DNA of 6,210 nucleotides from Asaia bogorensis (lineage in GTDB: Bacteria > Pseudomonadota > Alphaproteobacteria > Acetobacterales > Acetobacteraceae). The position numbers were made by a program, and so were the translations under genes. Of this stretch, positions 5,790-6,210 are shown one piece after another; within the stretch, counting starts at the first letter, position 1, and every line of letters starts with the position of its first letter. Below the pieces are notes generated by a model that saw nothing but the letters and a program-made list of their open reading frames with translations, did not search any database and had not been told where the DNA came from. The DNA is taken from the NCBI GenBank assembly GCA_945886995.1, contig CAMCZJ010000179.1, positions 1-6,210 on the forward strand, read 5' to 3'.

Positions 5790-6210
5790 TCAGGAAGCGC
5801 GTGGTAACAGGCGCGTGACTTCGCGCTGCATGTCTTGAACTACCTGTTCAGGCGTGGCACGTGCCTCAACAAGACGCTGCAGATTATCGGATATGGTTTG
5901 ACTGATGCGCACACCATTCGTGCCTGGGAATGCATACCAGGCAACAGTGATGGGAAGCTGGCGCATGGCTGCCGAGAATAGTGGATTGGCCCGGTAGAAT
6001 TCACCCAACCAGCGTGGGTCATCTACCGCCATCTGGTTGCAGGGGACGTAGCCGGTATTCTGAACCATCAGCGCAGTGCCCTCGGCGCTCGTGGAAAATC
6101 GAAGGAATTTCCACGCCGCTTCCTGCTTCGCCGGATCGCGCGTGAGCAGCATGCCCGCTGAACCACCCACCTGAAGCCGGCCACGCTCCGCGTCAATGAC
6201 CGGCATGATC
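5790..6210 (-). CDS. Family-1 extracellular solute-binding protein, UgpB-like paralogue, C-terminal fragment
   Basis: This is the C-terminal 140 or so residues of a second periplasmic binding protein; the reading frame stays open through the right edge, so the N-terminus and signal peptide are outside the window. The Met codon at 6206 is internal: it aligns with L289 of the complete neighbour, and the frame continues upstream with an Ile codon. The visible part aligns to the neighbour without gaps over 138 residues with about 86 identities. It shares EAAWKFLRFSTSAEGT, NTGYVP, WYAFPGTN and RLLPR. The stretch after NPLF and the helix after the shared Arg (GTNGVRI) differ most. It shares an operon with the complete copy, 26 nt upstream of it. 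It may bind a related but different ligand, or be a redundant receptor for the same importer. The UgpA/UgpE/UgpC-type subunits are probably further upstream on this strand, but this is not visible. Confidence 0.9.
   Translation of the reverse strand, partial: IMPVIDAERGRLQVGGSAGMLLTRDPAKQEAAWKFLRFSTSAEGTALMVQNTGYVPCNQMAVDDPRWLGEFYRANPLFSAAMRQLPITVAWYAFPGTNGVRISQTISDNLQRLVEARATPEQVVQDMQREVTRLLPRAS

Noticed and set aside
1..6210. Mobile element, CRISPR array, toxin-antitoxin or defence system
   Set aside because: No transposase, integrase, repeat-spacer pattern, small paired genes or defence domains are visible. All long frames belong to transporter and phosphoesterase families.

Overview
The base composition (about 60% GC by eye), the Tat-type signal peptide and the protein style fit an alphaproteobacterium. 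The order Rhodospirillales, family Acetobacteraceae (Roseomonas-like), is my best guess, but this rests on pattern recognition and not on a search. The window is densely coding: two gene blocks converge near position 2090, and no RNA gene, insertion sequence, CRISPR array or prophage gene is visible.

Left block, plus strand (1-2074): the end of a peptide/nickel-type (Dpp/Opp) ABC importer operon. It holds the C-terminal tail of an ATP-binding subunit cut by the window edge, then a DppB-type permease and a DppC-type permease, packed with 0 and 1 nt between them. A 10-bp perfect hairpin overlaps the last stop codon and probably ends the operon. The periplasmic binding protein and the rest of the ATPase must lie to the left.

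Right block, minus strand (read from 6210 down to 2112): the C-terminal third of a family-1 extracellular solute-binding protein, a complete paralogue of it (about 62% identical over the shared part, no gaps), a calcineurin-like metallophosphoesterase, and an alkaline-phosphatase-superfamily phosphodiesterase. The binding proteins resemble UgpB (glycerol-3-phosphate/glycerophosphodiester uptake). The two hydrolases have unrelated folds, keep complete two-metal active sites and lack signal peptides.

The most economical reading is an uptake-and-cleave pathway: a Tat-exported binding protein delivers an organic phosphodiester to an importer encoded outside the window, and cytoplasmic phosphodiesterases release the alcohol and phosphate. 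The substrate is inferred, not shown. The non-coding signals are the convergent terminator, two inverted repeats in the 118-bp gap before the last gene, and a strong 9-bp hairpin inside the start of the metallophosphoesterase gene.
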